From Acidobacteriaceae bacterium (GTDB taxonomy: Bacteria > Acidobacteriota > Terriglobia > Terriglobales > Acidobacteriaceae), in NCBI GenBank assembly GCA_030041435.1, contig JASHNW010000002.1:1-64000 (forward strand): a stretch of 64,000 bases of DNA, in the 5' to 3' direction. A program made the position numbers and the translations under genes. Below are positions 51,814 through 62,094 of this stretch, in pieces; position 1 is the first letter of the stretch; each line of letters begins with the position of its first letter. Below the pieces are notes generated by a model. That model did not search any database. It worked only from the letters and a program-made list of their open reading frames with translations, and was not told the origin of the DNA.

Positions 51814-54582
51814 CTATCGCGCCGCCCACACCGCGGTCTCGACGCGGTTCCCGTCCAGATAAAACGTCGAAAGCCCGAGCATGTCCGTGCGCCACGTCAG
51901 AGCGTGGGCGGCCTGTAACTCCTCCAGCACTTCCTGCTTCGGATGACCGTAGAAGTTTCTCCGACCCACAGAAATCGCCGCATACGACGGCGCCACGGCC
52001 GCCAGAAACTCCGGCGTCGTCGAAGTCCGGCTGCCGTGGTGCCCGACCTTCAGCACATCCGACTGCAGCCCGCCGCGCGCTACCATCCTCGCTTCGCTCG
52101 GCGCCTCCGCATCGCCCTCCAGCAACGCCGTCGTCTTCCCGTAGCGCATTTGTAACACCAGCGAGTCGTTATTGCCCGGGATCGCGGCCGGCCGATACCC
52201 CGGCTCCGGCGCCAGCACGCGCATACCGACGCTGTCGAATGCGAACGTATCGCCCGCCGTGTGCTTCACGACCTGCGTGTGCTCGGCCCCAGCCTCGGCG
52301 AGCACCGCATCGTACAGGGACGAGTGAGGATTGATGCCGATCCACAACTCCTTCGGTCGGAAGTTCGCCAGCACCGCCGCCATCCCGCCAATATGATCGG
52401 CGTGCGCATGCGTGATGGCCACGGCATCGAGCTGCCGGATGCCCCGCGACCACAGCACCGGCGAGACCACGTCCTCTCCGACGTCGAAGTTCGATGCACG
52501 CTGGTTGTCTGTGGATCCGGTCAGCCCCGCCGGTCCGACAATCCCTCCGGCATCGATCAGCAGCGTCCTGCCATTCGGCGTGATCACCAGCAGAGAATCG
52601 CCCTGCCCCACATCGATCGTCGAAATCTCCAGCGCTCCGGCGCGATGGGCAATGGGCCGCGGAGTAACAGTGACCGCGGCTGCGGCAACCAGCGCCAGTG
52701 TCCCGGTCAGAGTGCCGAAGCGCCTGCGGCGCATCAGCACCAGGCCCAAAGCGGTGAGCGCGAGCGCGCCGGCCATTGCGAAACCCTGCGGACCAGGAAT
52801 GCGCAGATCCCCGAGCCTCATTCCGCCAAACGTGTGCACCAAAACGCTGACCCCGTGCAGCAGCAGCGCCACCGTCATCGCAGGCAGCGCCGCGAGTTTC
52901 GGCAGCGTCAGCACCAGCAGCAGGGTCGCCAAAGCGAGCGGCAGCAAAATGCCAAGCAGCGGCACGATCAGAATATTCACCGGCAAAGCGATGGCCGTGA
53001 TGCGGTGAAAATAAATCGCCATGGGCAGCGCCATCAGCAGTTCGATCGCCAGCGACGTGGTCAGCAACTCCACGATGAGCAGGCCGCCCCGTATGCATCC
53101 CGGCAACCACCGGTCCGCAACCCGCGTTCCCACAAGCGGACGCATCGCATCGGCCAGAAAGCGCAGACTTACACGGAACTCCGCCACCTGCGGCGATAGT
53201 GCGGGGTCGAGGGGAAGCAGCCACAGGTTGCGCGTGGCCCGCAGGTACGGACCGAAGGTTTTCTCTGCGGCAGGGACTGCGATGCCCGCCACGGCCAGCA
53301 CCGATAACACCGTCATCTGAAAACCGGCATCGAGCAGCGCCGAAGGATTCGCGACCAGCATCACCAGCGCGGCGAATCCAATGGCGTTCAGCGGGCGGCG
53401 CTCGCGCCAGATCATGCGGCCGACGAGATACAGTGCGACCATCCAGAAGGCACGCTGCACCGGCTGGCCGTAACCAGTGAAGAGCGCGTACGCCAGTGAC
53501 AGGGCGATGGTGCACAGCGAAGCGGTCGCGCGAGGCAGGCGCAACCGCCGGCTGCACCAGAACACGATGCCGGAAAAAATGGCCAGGTGCATGCCGGAAA
53601 CCACCAGCAGATGGAACGAGCCGGTGCGCTCGAATCCCACGCGCAGCCGATGGCCCAGCAGGGTGCGGTCGCCGGTCAGCATCGAGGTCAGCATGGCCGC
53701 GTCGTCCGGAGAAAGGCGCAGCATCGTCGGAACCCAGGCTGGCGCCGGCGCTTCCGCGTAGCTCACCAGCCGCACGCTCGCCGCCTGTTGTACGCTGTGT
53801 ATCCAGCACGGCAAGCCGCGATGAGAATGTGTAGCAGTGACCGTTACATCCTGCACGTGGCCGCTGCCCAGCGCCACGATGCCCTGCTGGCGCAGCCACG
53901 CCGCCGCATCCCACACGCCGGGATCAAGAAAACGCTCCTCCATGTGCATCTCGAAGTGACCGCGCAGCGCCGCGCCGCACTGCAGGGCAGGGAACGGCGC
54001 ATCCGCCGGAGCGTAAAGCGTGAGGCGCAGGCCCTCGGGCGCCGGCAGCCGCGCTCCATCGACGGAAACAACGCGGAGGTCGAGCTGTTGACTCTGCTCG
54101 CGACGCTCCACGTCGGAATACGGAGCCAGCGAGTCGACGAAGCGCAGCGGCATGGTGCGGACGACAACGCCTTCAACCTGGTGCGAGGTCTGGATGCCGA
54201 GGCGGCGGGTGGTGGGCGTGGGCGTCGCCGTTTGTGCGGCAATGCGCGTCAGCGGTGTCGTCGATGGCGGCCTGAGCTGCACTTCGGCGCAGAAAATACC
54301 GAGAAGCACCAGCAGAACCGCGGCGCAGAAGAAAGCGAGGCGCGCGGCACGCACGGCCGTTGCCGCAGTTACGGCGAAGCACAACAGAAGTGCGATCAGC
54401 AACTGCCCAGGAGGCGTCCAGGACCATTTTGCCGCCGCATCGCCCAGGGCAAAGCACACAGCGCAGAAAAGCGCCGGCGCCGCAGCGATGTCCAGGAGAG
54501 GGAACTCGCTGCAAGCAGTCGGTGCCGGTACCTGAGATTGCGGTTGTGCTGGGGCCTGCGACGGACTGGCAACGGCGAGCAT
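51814..54582 (-). CDS. comEC: ComEC/Rec2 DNA-uptake channel protein
   Basis: A 922-residue membrane protein. N-terminal helices and a DUF4131-type domain (roughly residues 90-300) are followed by the multi-helix competence domain (L-L-V-V-S-G-M-H-L-A-I-F near residue 330). A C-terminal metallo-beta-lactamase domain has T-H-A-H-A-D-H-I-G-G and V-G-H-H-G-S-R-T-S. It forms the inner-membrane channel for single-stranded DNA in transformation. It is the last gene of the long minus-strand run, 30 bases after the methyltransferase gene. Confidence 0.94.
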   Translation of the reverse strand: MLAVASPSQAPAQPQSQVPAPTACSEFPLLDIAAAPALFCAVCFALGDAAAKWSWTPPGQLLIALLLCFAVTAATAVRAARLAFFCAAVLLVLLGIFCAEVQLRPPSTTPLTRIAAQTATPTPTTRRLGIQTSHQVEGVVVRTMPLRFVDSLAPYSDVERREQSQQLDLRVVSVDGARLPAPEGLRLTLYAPADAPFPALQCGAALRGHFEMHMEERFLDPGVWDAAAWLRQQGIVALGSGHVQDVTVTATHSHRGLPCWIHSVQQAASVRLVSYAEAPAPAWVPTMLRLSPDDAAMLTSMLTGDRTLLGHRLRVGFERTGSFHLLVVSGMHLAIFSGIVFWCSRRLRLPRATASLCTIALSLAYALFTGYGQPVQRAFWMVALYLVGRMIWRERRPLNAIGFAALVMLVANPSALLDAGFQMTVLSVLAVAGIAVPAAEKTFGPYLRATRNLWLLPLDPALSPQVAEFRVSLRFLADAMRPLVGTRVADRWLPGCIRGGLLIVELLTTSLAIELLMALPMAIYFHRITAIALPVNILIVPLLGILLPLALATLLLVLTLPKLAALPAMTVALLLHGVSVLVHTFGGMRLGDLRIPGPQGFAMAGALALTALGLVLMRRRRFGTLTGTLALVAAAAVTVTPRPIAHRAGALEISTIDVGQGDSLLVITPNGRTLLIDAGGIVGPAGLTGSTDNQRASNFDVGEDVVSPVLWSRGIRQLDAVAITHAHADHIGGMAAVLANFRPKELWIGINPHSSLYDAVLAEAGAEHTQVVKHTAGDTFAFDSVGMRVLAPEPGYRPAAIPGNNDSLVLQMRYGKTTALLEGDAEAPSEARMVARGGLQSDVLKVGHHGSRTSTTPEFLAAVAPSYAAISVGRRNFYGHPKQEVLEELQAAHALTWRTDMLGLSTFYLDGNRVETAVWAAR

Positions 54583-54612
54583 GGAGGGCCTGCGCCTCAG
54601 CCGCGCAGCCGA

Positions 54613-55896
54613 TCAGTCCAGAGCGAGTTGCGCCACGCTCTCCAGGTGAAACGTCTGCGGGAACAGATCGACCAGATGCATTTTTCTGAGGCGATAGCCG
54701 GATTCTAGCAACGCCGCAAGGTCGCGGCTCAACGTTGCCGGATCGCAGGAAACGTAAGTAATGCGCGGCGCCCGAATTTTTCCCAGAAAGGCCGTCACTT
54801 CGCGCCCCAGCCCGGACCGCGGCGGATCGACCACCACCAGATCGGGCGCGACTGTCTTTTGTTCGACCGCCCGGCGCAAAAAGCCAGCGGTTTCAGTCGC
54901 CACAACTCGATGCTTCGTGCCGTGCAGATTCTCACGCAGGTCGCGCACGGAGCTGGCCGCCGCCTCAACCGCTGTCACCTCCGCGAACTGCGCCGCAAGC
55001 GGCAGAGAAAACAGGCCGACCCCTGCGTAAAGGTCCCATGCCGCTTCGCCGGCCTCGCCATCGGTAACCAGCCGCACAAGCGCATCGATCAGAAACCGGT
55101 TGGCCTGAAAAAATGATCCGAGACTGACCCGATACGCGCGCTCGGCTACGCGATAGCTCGCCGACACTTCGCCCGCATTCGCCAGGAGTTGACTCGGCTG
55201 GCGGCCCCTCTCCACGGAAAACACGCCTGCGCCCATGAGGCCCGGCAGATGATCCTGCAACCGCGGCCAGGTTTGCGTGAGCATCCGCTGCGCATCGCCG
55301 CTTGGCCGCTTCGTCCACAGCGACATCAGCAACTGAGACTCGTCAGGATCGGTAAACAATTCCAGCTCGTGAACCCAATCAGCGAGGCCCACAGCCTCGC
55401 CTTCCCGATGAAGGATCTCGATTACCCGCTGCAGCGCCGGCGCCACGATCGGGCAAGCCGCCACCGGCAGGTTCACATTCGATTTGCGCTTTTTGTAACA
55501 GAGACTGAACGGATTCCTTTGCACATGCAGACGGATGCGATTGCGATAGCCCCAGGGCTCGCCGCTGAGCGCCGCAATCTCCGGAATCACGCGAATCCGC
55601 GCCCGCTCCAGCGTCTCCCGCAGAATCGCGATCTTCATGGCAACCTGAGCCGCGTAATCCGCATGCTGATAATGGCAGCCGCCGCACGCGCCAAAGTACG
55701 GGCACAGCGGCTGCACGCGCGCCGCGCTCGGCTCGACAACGGATTCGACCTCGGCCGTAGCATACCCGCGGCTCTCCTCCGCAATTCGCGCCTCGACCGT
55801 TTCACCGGGCAGCGCAAAGGGCACAAACACAGCTTTGCCCTGGACGCGTGCCAGGCCCGCCCCGCCGTAGATCGCTTTCTCGATGCGCAGCTTCAC
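54613..55896 (-). CDS. TrmA/RlmD-type RNA uracil-5-methyltransferase
   Basis: A 427-residue SAM-dependent methyltransferase of the TrmA/RumA family. An N-terminal TRAM domain (about residues 1-55) precedes the Fe-S ligands in C-P-Y-F-G-A-C-G-G-C-H-Y-Q-H with a later Cys near residue 147. The SAM motif D-L-Y-A-G-V-G-L-F-S-L and the catalytic Cys in Y-V-S-C-D-P-A-T-L-S-R-D are present. It methylates uridine in 23S rRNA (RlmD/RlmC type) or tRNA; sequence alone does not separate these. Confidence 0.93.
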   Translation of the reverse strand: MKLRIEKAIYGGAGLARVQGKAVFVPFALPGETVEARIAEESRGYATAEVESVVEPSAARVQPLCPYFGACGGCHYQHADYAAQVAMKIAILRETLERARIRVIPEIAALSGEPWGYRNRIRLHVQRNPFSLCYKKRKSNVNLPVAACPIVAPALQRVIEILHREGEAVGLADWVHELELFTDPDESQLLMSLWTKRPSGDAQRMLTQTWPRLQDHLPGLMGAGVFSVERGRQPSQLLANAGEVSASYRVAERAYRVSLGSFFQANRFLIDALVRLVTDGEAGEAAWDLYAGVGLFSLPLAAQFAEVTAVEAAASSVRDLRENLHGTKHRVVATETAGFLRRAVEQKTVAPDLVVVDPPRSGLGREVTAFLGKIRAPRITYVSCDPATLSRDLAALLESGYRLRKMHLVDLFPQTFHLESVAQLALD

Positions 55897-55907
55897 GCCT
55901 GCCTCGC

Positions 55908-56615
55908 CTACTCCTGCCTCATGTAGAAGATGCTCAGCCGCGGCAGATCGTGCTTTTCCAGCAGCCGCTTGTGCAGGAACTGTTGTTCCACCTGGCGCAT
56001 TTGCAACGCCTGCATGCGTCCGCGATACGGCGCGATCTCCCGCGCGCTTTGCTCGCGCAGCGCCGCCAGTTCTTCCTCCGGAGTCGTCGCAATGACCGCG
56101 GTCAGCAGCTTTTCTTCCAGCACCGCCAGCGTGCGCTCCAGTTCCTCCAGGTTCAGGGTCCCCGCCTCACGCGCAGCCTGCGCCAGCGCTTTCAGGCGCT
56201 CCGCGTTTTCCGCCGCCGTCTGCGCCGCAAGGCCTGCGAGTTGCGCGTTCCGCAGCTTTGCAGCCGCCTCCCCCAGATGCGCAGCAATGCGCTCCTGTTC
56301 GAGACCGGCGCTGGCCGCATCGGAATGCGGTTTCGCCGCGCCTACTGACGCTTCCCGCATCTCCTCCGCCGCGGTCATCACTTCCTGCGCGCACCAGGCC
56401 AGCCCGTTGATGCGCCGCACCCGCGCCCGCGCTTTGCGCGCGTCGTAGCGATCGAAAGCCGCGTCGATGCCGCGCAGTACCGCCTCCAGCGGAATCCCCG
56501 CCTCGCGCCACGTCTCGATCAGCGCCCAGTCCAGCGTGGAGAGCAGCAGGATCGACCCGCGCCGCTGCTGGAAGCGCTCCTCAATCTCCGTAAAGTAGTT
56601 GAAGTAGTTTTCCAA
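55908..56615 (-). CDS. hypothetical helical protein
   Basis: A 235-residue soluble protein. The first 90 residues have aromatic and basic helical segments (N-Y-F-N-Y-F-T-E-I-E-E-R-F); the middle 90-200 is Ala/Glu-rich coiled coil. It lies four bases after coaX and eleven before the methyltransferase gene, so it is part of the operon. I do not recognise a named family; the operon position suggests a conserved lineage-specific protein. Confidence 0.72.
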   Translation of the reverse strand: MENYFNYFTEIEERFQQRRGSILLLSTLDWALIETWREAGIPLEAVLRGIDAAFDRYDARKARARVRRINGLAWCAQEVMTAAEEMREASVGAAKPHSDAASAGLEQERIAAHLGEAAAKLRNAQLAGLAAQTAAENAERLKALAQAAREAGTLNLEELERTLAVLEEKLLTAVIATTPEEELAALREQSAREIAPYRGRMQALQMRQVEQQFLHKRLLEKHDLPRLSIFYMRQE

Positions 56616-56619
56616 AACG

Positions 56620-57444
56620 TCATGCGCCCGCGCCGCGCGCCGCCGCCGGCTGGGTGCGCGCCGCTCGATTGCGTTCGTAGATCAACCGTAGCCCGTCGAG
56701 CGTCAGCATCTCGTTTACCTCGGAGATGTACTTCGACTCGCGCGCGATCAGATGCGCCAGCCCTCCGGTCGCCACGCATTTTGTCTCCGGACCCAGCTCC
56801 GCAATCATGCGTTCGAGAATCGAATCCACCAGCCCCAGGTGTCCCCAGAAGAGTCCGATCTGCAGGTTGTCCACGGTGTTCGTGCCGATGATCTTCGCCG
56901 GCCGGCGAATCTCCACGCGTGGCAACCGCGCGGCGCGCGCAAACAAAGCCTCCGCGGAAATGTTGAGCCCCGGCGCGATGGCCCCGCCGAGAAACTCGCC
57001 CTTCTTCGACACCACATCGAAGTTCGTTGCCGTCCCCATATCCACCACAATGGTCGGGCCGCCGTACTTGTGAAACGCCCCCACGCAGTTAGCCACGCGA
57101 TCCGCGCCTACTTCACCCGGGTTATCGGTCAGGATGGGCAGGCCCGTCTTCACGCCCGGCTCGATGAACAGCGGCTTCTGGTTGAAATAGCGCTCGCAGA
57201 ACTCGCGCAGAATCCAGTCGATCGGCGGCACCACCGAAGCGATTGCGATGCCGCGAATGGCGCTGCTTTCCACTTCCTCGTGAGAGAGCAGGCTGCGCAC
57301 GAGAATGCCGTATTCGTCGGCTGTCTGTCCCTGGCGCGTGCTGATCCTCCAGGTCGCGCGCAGCCCCGAAGTGAGTCCGTCGGGGCCCAGCGCATAGAGC
57401 GCGATCACCGTGTTCGTGTTGTTGACGTTCAGTACCAGGAGCAT
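56620..57444 (-). CDS. coaX: type III pantothenate kinase
   Basis: A 274-residue kinase of the ASKHA fold, making 4'-phosphopantothenate for coenzyme A. Motifs: L-N-V-N-N-T-N-T-V at the start (phosphate 1), P-G-V-K-T-G-L, G-A-D-R-V-A-N-C, I-V-V-D-M-G-T-A-T-N-F-D (phosphate 2), and G-G-A-I-A-P-G. ATG 57444 is chosen because the upstream part of the open frame is not conserved. It overlaps neither neighbour and sits 17 bases after birA. Confidence 0.95.
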   Translation of the reverse strand: MLLVLNVNNTNTVIALYALGPDGLTSGLRATWRISTRQGQTADEYGILVRSLLSHEEVESSAIRGIAIASVVPPIDWILREFCERYFNQKPLFIEPGVKTGLPILTDNPGEVGADRVANCVGAFHKYGGPTIVVDMGTATNFDVVSKKGEFLGGAIAPGLNISAEALFARAARLPRVEIRRPAKIIGTNTVDNLQIGLFWGHLGLVDSILERMIAELGPETKCVATGGLAHLIARESKYISEVNEMLTLDGLRLIYERNRAARTQPAAARGAGA

Positions 57445-57461
57445 CGATCTTCTCCGTTCCT

Positions 57462-58283
57462 TCAGCCTTCGCGCACGCCGCCGGAATACACCGTGCGCAG
57501 GCCGTCGGCGGTGCGCACCAGCAGGAATCCCCGCCCGTCCAGGCCCTCCGTGATTCCTGTAAATCCGTCGCCCTCGTCCACGCGCACGCGCTTGCCGCGC
57601 ACCCACGAGGAGTTTGCTTCCAGCCGCGAGCGCATCAGGCGCGCGAACTGCTGCGGTTCGGCAGCTTCGATTACCGCGGCGACCTCGTAATCCAGCGATT
57701 GTAGCAGCGCCGGCAGCAGCTCCTGGCGCGGCCAGTTGCGCCCCGTCTCCATCGCCAGCGACGTGGCGATTTCCCGCAGCTCATCGGGAAACCGCGGCTG
57801 GTGCATGTTGATGCCGATGCCCACAACGGCGTGCCGCACACGCGTGACTTCGGCGTTCAGCTCGGTCAGAATGCCACAGAATTTCTTCCTCCCGAAGAGC
57901 AGATCGTTAGGCCAGCGCAAATCGGCTTCGAGCGAAGTCACGTTGCGGATCGCGGCCTGCACGGCCAAACCGGCCGCGAGGGAAAGCCACAGCACGTCGG
58001 CCGGCGCGATCCGCGGTCGCAGCAGGATGCTCACATAAAGTCCCGACCCCGGCGGTGACTCCCACGCATGCGCGCCGCGTCCTCGTCCGCCTGTCTGCTC
58101 GTCGGCAAAGTAGACGCTGCCGTCGGGCGCGCCCGCCTCGGCCTGCTGCATCGCATAGCTGTTGGTCGAAGCGATGGACGGGAAGAAGTGCAGCTTCCCG
58201 GCATAGCGCGTTCCCCTGAGCGCCGCATCCAGCGCGGGCAGATCGAACGGGTCGTTTTCAGCGTGCGGATCGGCGGGCGCCAC
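57462..58283 (-). CDS. birA: biotin--[acetyl-CoA-carboxylase] ligase
   Basis: A 273-residue biotin protein ligase without the N-terminal DNA-binding domain of E. coli BirA, so probably not a repressor. Motifs: S-T-N-S-Y-A-M near residue 40, T-G-G-R-G-R-G-A-H-A-W for biotinyl-AMP, and W-P-N-D-L-L-F plus K-F-C-G-I-L-T-E. A small C-terminal SH3-like domain follows. It attaches biotin to carboxylase carrier proteins. It starts three bases after the nadC stop. Confidence 0.94.
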   Translation of the reverse strand: MAPADPHAENDPFDLPALDAALRGTRYAGKLHFFPSIASTNSYAMQQAEAGAPDGSVYFADEQTGGRGRGAHAWESPPGSGLYVSILLRPRIAPADVLWLSLAAGLAVQAAIRNVTSLEADLRWPNDLLFGRKKFCGILTELNAEVTRVRHAVVGIGINMHQPRFPDELREIATSLAMETGRNWPRQELLPALLQSLDYEVAAVIEAAEPQQFARLMRSRLEANSSWVRGKRVRVDEGDGFTGITEGLDGRGFLLVRTADGLRTVYSGGVREG

Positions 58284-58286
58284 GGT

Positions 58287-59171
58287 TCAGTACAGCTCCG
58301 CCGTGATGCGCATGGAAAGATCGACGGCGACGGCCGAGTGCGTGAGCGCGCCCACGGAAATGTAGTCTGGCCCGGCCAGCGCGTACTTGCGGACGTTCTC
58401 GATCGTGATGCCTCCCGAGGCCTCGATGGGAAAATCCAGGCCGCGATCCCGCACCATGCCCACGGCCTTCTTCACCTCGGCCGGCGTCATGTTATCCAGC
58501 AGCAGCGATTCCGCGCCGTGGTCCAGCGCCAGCTCCAGCTCCACGAAGTTGCGCACTTCGATATCGATGGTCTGCCCCGGCTTGCGCCGCTCTTTTGCGC
58601 GCTCCAGCACTTTCTCGATGCCGCCGCCCAGCGAAATGTGATTGTTCTTGATCAGAATTCCGTCGGAGAGATCGAGCCGGTGATTCTCGCCGCCGCCGCA
58701 GCGCACCGCGTACTTATCCAGGATGCGCAGGCCGGGAATCGTCTTGCGCGTGTCCAGAATTTTCGCGCCCGTCTCCGCCACCTCGTCCACATAGCGCCGC
58801 GTGACCGTAGCAATGCCGCTCATGCGCTGCATCAGGTTCAGAGTGACGCGCTCGCAGGCCAAAATGACACGGGCATTGTGACGAATCACCGCAATCGCCT
58901 GCCCCTTGCGCAAACGCACGCCGTCGAAAATCTCAGGATGGCTCACAACTTCGTAGCGCCCGCCGCTGCCTCCGTCGAGGCGCGAAAAAATATCCAGGAA
59001 GCGCGGAATGCACCCCAGCCCCGCGAGCACGCACTCCTCTTTGGCGACGATCGTGGCCGCGGCGCGCAGGCTGCGCTCGATGGTCAGGGCGGTCGTCAGA
59101 TCGCTGGTGGCTTTGTCCTCCACCAGCGCCTGCTCCAAAATGGCTTCGATCCTCCGGTTCTTCCACTCCAT
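58287..59171 (-). CDS. nadC: nicotinate-nucleotide diphosphorylase (carboxylating)
   Basis: A 294-residue quinolinate phosphoribosyltransferase of de novo NAD synthesis. Motifs: L-E-Q-A-L-V-E-D, the active-site block D-T-R-K-T-I-P-G-L-R, G-G-G-E-N-H-R-L-D-L-S-D, I-L-I-K-N-N-H, and the late E-A-S-G-G-I-T. All are conserved in NadC. It sits six bases after valS and three before birA. nadA and nadB are not in view. Confidence 0.96.
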   Translation of the reverse strand: MEWKNRRIEAILEQALVEDKATSDLTTALTIERSLRAAATIVAKEECVLAGLGCIPRFLDIFSRLDGGSGGRYEVVSHPEIFDGVRLRKGQAIAVIRHNARVILACERVTLNLMQRMSGIATVTRRYVDEVAETGAKILDTRKTIPGLRILDKYAVRCGGGENHRLDLSDGILIKNNHISLGGGIEKVLERAKERRKPGQTIDIEVRNFVELELALDHGAESLLLDNMTPAEVKKAVGMVRDRGLDFPIEASGGITIENVRKYALAGPDYISVGALTHSAVAVDLSMRITAELY

Positions 59172-59177
59172 GGTCGT

Positions 59178-62015
59178 TTATCCCAGCTCTTCCAGGGCTC
59201 TGCGCGTCTTTTCGATCAGCACCACCAGCTCCGCAGCGCGCTTCCGCAGTCCTTCGACGACAGCCGCCGGAGCCTTGGCCAGAAACGCCTCGTTGCCGAG
59301 TTGCCGCTGCGCGCGTTCCTGCTCCTGTTCGTAACGCGTCAGCTCTTTTGTCAGACGTTCGCGCTCGGCAGCGGTATCGATTTTCTTTTCGTACACCACC
59401 TGCACATCGAACTGCGGCGTTGCGCGCGTCGCTGCGCCTTCCGGCAGTGCGTCAACAGCTTCGATGCCGGAAACGCGCGCCAGCCGCTGGATGATCTCCA
59501 GATTGCCGGCAAACGGCAGGCCGCTCGTCGGCGCGTGGACGCGGATCGGCACCGCGAGCTTCTCTTCCACGCCCAGGTCCTTGCGCAGCCCGCGGACTGC
59601 CACAATCAGCTCCTGCAGCAGGGCAAAATCGCCTTCCACCGCGTCGTTCGTCTGCGCGACTCCCTGCGGATACCGGCTCAGCGCGATCGACTGCGCCGAC
59701 GGCGCGCCCCCGTGCGATTCGTACAGCGCGTGCCACAGCTCCTCGGTAATAAACGGCATGATGGGTGACAGCAGCCGCAGCGCGGTCTCGAAGGTCTGCA
59801 GCAGCGTGGTCAGCGCTTCCCGCGTGTATGCCTTGTCGGCTGTATCGCTGAAGTCGAGACGCAGCTTCACGATCTCCAGATACCAGTCGCAGAAGTCGCC
59901 CCAGAAAAACTGATAGACGAGGTTCGCCGCCTCGTGAAAGCGGTACTCGCCCAGCGCCGCATTCACCTGGCTCGCAACGCTGCTGGCCCGCGCGGCGATC
60001 CAGCGCGCCTCGATTGGCGCGTACGGCGGCACCGACGGCATGTGTCCCAGCATGGACCGGTCCACGCTGATCCCCGCTTCGCGCGCCCGCTCCACGTTCA
60101 TAAAGATGAACCGTGCCGCGTTCCAGATCTTATTGGCAAACGCGCGATACCCCTCCGTGCGCGCCTCGTTGAACGCGATGTCCGTTCCCGGCGAGGCCAT
60201 CGAAGCCAGCGTAAAGCGCACCGCATCGGTCCCGTACTTCTGCACAATCGCCACCGGGTCGATCACGTTGCCTTTGGTTTTCGACATCTTCTGCCGGTCG
60301 GCATCGCGCACCAGAGCGTGGATGTGCACCTCGCGAAACGGCACAATGTCCCGGAGCGTTCTCCTCGACCCGTCCGCCAGCGGCAGCTCCTGCATGAACC
60401 AGCAGCCCAGCATGATCATGCGCGCGACCCAGAAAAACAGTATGTCGAAGCCCGTCAACTGCAGCGACGTCGGATAGAACGCGGTCAGGTCCGCCGTCGG
60501 CTTGCCATCGGCCGGCGGCCAGCCGAACACCGTCACGGGCAGCAGCCCCGACGAGAACCACGTGTCCAGCACATCGGTTTCCTGCGTAATCTGCGCGCTG
60601 CCGCAGTGCGCGCACCGCGCCGGATCCTCGCGCGCCACACTGATCTGTTTGCACGTCGCGCAATGCCACGCCGGGATGCGATGCCCCCACCACAGCTGGC
60701 GCGAGATGCACCAGTCGTAGAGGTTCGTCATCCACTCCAGGTAAACCTTCTCGTTGTTCTCCGGCGTAATCCGGATCGCGCGCCGGCCCTCGGCGTCCGG
60801 CTTCACGGCATCGATCGCGAGGCTCGCAATGGTCGGTCCGCCCGGCGTCGCCTGCTTGTTCACGGCGATGAACCACTGCGTCGAGAGCCGTGGTTCCACC
60901 ACGGTCGCACAGCGCGCGCACTTCCCGATGGCGTTCACGTAATCCCGCGCGGCCGCCAGCAGCCCCTGCGCCTCCAGATCTTCGAGGATTCTCTTCCGCG
61001 CCTCGTACCGATCCAGCCCTGCGTACACACCCGCCTCGGCGTTCATGTGCGCGGTCTCGTCCATCACCGCGATCGCCGGCAGGTTGTGGCGCTGGCCCAT
61101 CGCGAAATCGTTCGCATCGTGCGCCGGCGTCACCTTTACCGCGCCGGTCCCGAAGTCCGATTTCACCCATTCATCGGCGATCACCGGAATCTCGCGTCCC
61201 ACCAGCGGCAGCCGCAGTGTTTTGCCGATCAGGCGCCGGAAACGTTCGTCCAGCGGATTCACCGCAACCGCCACGTCGCCCAGCATGGTCTCCGGTCGCG
61301 TCGTCGCGACTGTGAGAAAATCGCCCGGCGCGCCCACGACCGGGTAGCGAATCTCCCACAGCTTGCCCTGCTGCTCCTCGTGTGTCACTTCCAGGTCGCT
61401 GATCGCCGTCTGGCAGCGCGGGCACCAGTTCACGATGTACGCGCCGCGATAGATCAGCCCCTGCTCGTAGAGCCGCACGAACGCCTCGCGCACGGCGTGC
61501 GAGAGGTTCTCATCCATGGTGAAGTACTCGCGCGACCAGTCCACCGTGTCGCCGATGCGCTTCATCGAAGCCAGGATCGCGCCGCCGTAGTGCGCGCGCC
61601 ACTGCCACACCCGCTCCACGAACGCCTCGCGCCCCAGCGCCTGCCGCGACGTGCCTTCGCTCGTCAGTTGCCGCTCCACCAGCATCTGGGTGGCAATCCC
61701 CGCGTGATCCGTGCCCGGCACCCACAGCGTCAGTTCGCCGCGCATCCGGTGCCACCGCACCAGGATGTCCGCCTCGGTGTGCTCGAACATGTGCCCCATG
61801 TGCAGATTGCCGGTCACGTTGGGAGGCGGCAGCAGGACGGTGAACGCGCGCTCGTCCGCGCCTGCCTTCGGCGTCTTCACGTCGAACAGCCGCTCGCGCA
61901 CCCAGTACTCTGCCCAGCGGTCCTCAATGGCGGCGGGATCGTAGGCTTTGGGCAGCTCGCGGCGGCGCATAGCGTGCGCGGTATTTTCCTGGAGTGTTTC
62001 CGTCTTCTGGGGCAT
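59178..62015 (-). CDS. valS: valyl-tRNA synthetase
   Basis: A 945-residue class I aminoacyl-tRNA synthetase. HIGH-like N-L-H-M-G-H-M-F, the editing domain with V-A-T-T-R-P-E-T-M-L-G-D, D-W-C-I-S-R-Q-L-W-W-G-H, and the K-M-S-K-T-K-G-N motif are present; a C-terminal coiled coil ends the protein. ATG 62015 is preferred; an earlier in-frame start at 62084 adds unconserved residues. It opens the tightly spaced run valS-nadC-birA-coaX. Confidence 0.97.
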   Translation of the reverse strand: MPQKTETLQENTAHAMRRRELPKAYDPAAIEDRWAEYWVRERLFDVKTPKAGADERAFTVLLPPPNVTGNLHMGHMFEHTEADILVRWHRMRGELTLWVPGTDHAGIATQMLVERQLTSEGTSRQALGREAFVERVWQWRAHYGGAILASMKRIGDTVDWSREYFTMDENLSHAVREAFVRLYEQGLIYRGAYIVNWCPRCQTAISDLEVTHEEQQGKLWEIRYPVVGAPGDFLTVATTRPETMLGDVAVAVNPLDERFRRLIGKTLRLPLVGREIPVIADEWVKSDFGTGAVKVTPAHDANDFAMGQRHNLPAIAVMDETAHMNAEAGVYAGLDRYEARKRILEDLEAQGLLAAARDYVNAIGKCARCATVVEPRLSTQWFIAVNKQATPGGPTIASLAIDAVKPDAEGRRAIRITPENNEKVYLEWMTNLYDWCISRQLWWGHRIPAWHCATCKQISVAREDPARCAHCGSAQITQETDVLDTWFSSGLLPVTVFGWPPADGKPTADLTAFYPTSLQLTGFDILFFWVARMIMLGCWFMQELPLADGSRRTLRDIVPFREVHIHALVRDADRQKMSKTKGNVIDPVAIVQKYGTDAVRFTLASMASPGTDIAFNEARTEGYRAFANKIWNAARFIFMNVERAREAGISVDRSMLGHMPSVPPYAPIEARWIAARASSVASQVNAALGEYRFHEAANLVYQFFWGDFCDWYLEIVKLRLDFSDTADKAYTREALTTLLQTFETALRLLSPIMPFITEELWHALYESHGGAPSAQSIALSRYPQGVAQTNDAVEGDFALLQELIVAVRGLRKDLGVEEKLAVPIRVHAPTSGLPFAGNLEIIQRLARVSGIEAVDALPEGAATRATPQFDVQVVYEKKIDTAAERERLTKELTRYEQEQERAQRQLGNEAFLAKAPAAVVEGLRKRAAELVVLIEKTRRALEELG

Positions 62016-62094
62016 GCGAAAAAGCGCTAACTTTTCACGATATAACGATTCGGCTCTCGATGCAGCCTGGGGTGCGGGCGCCATTGCTCAGCAG

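Noticed and set aside
59934-62030. 698-codon open frame antisense to valS
   Set aside because: Arg/His-rich composition typical of a reversed GC-rich gene; valS is complete and unmistakable.
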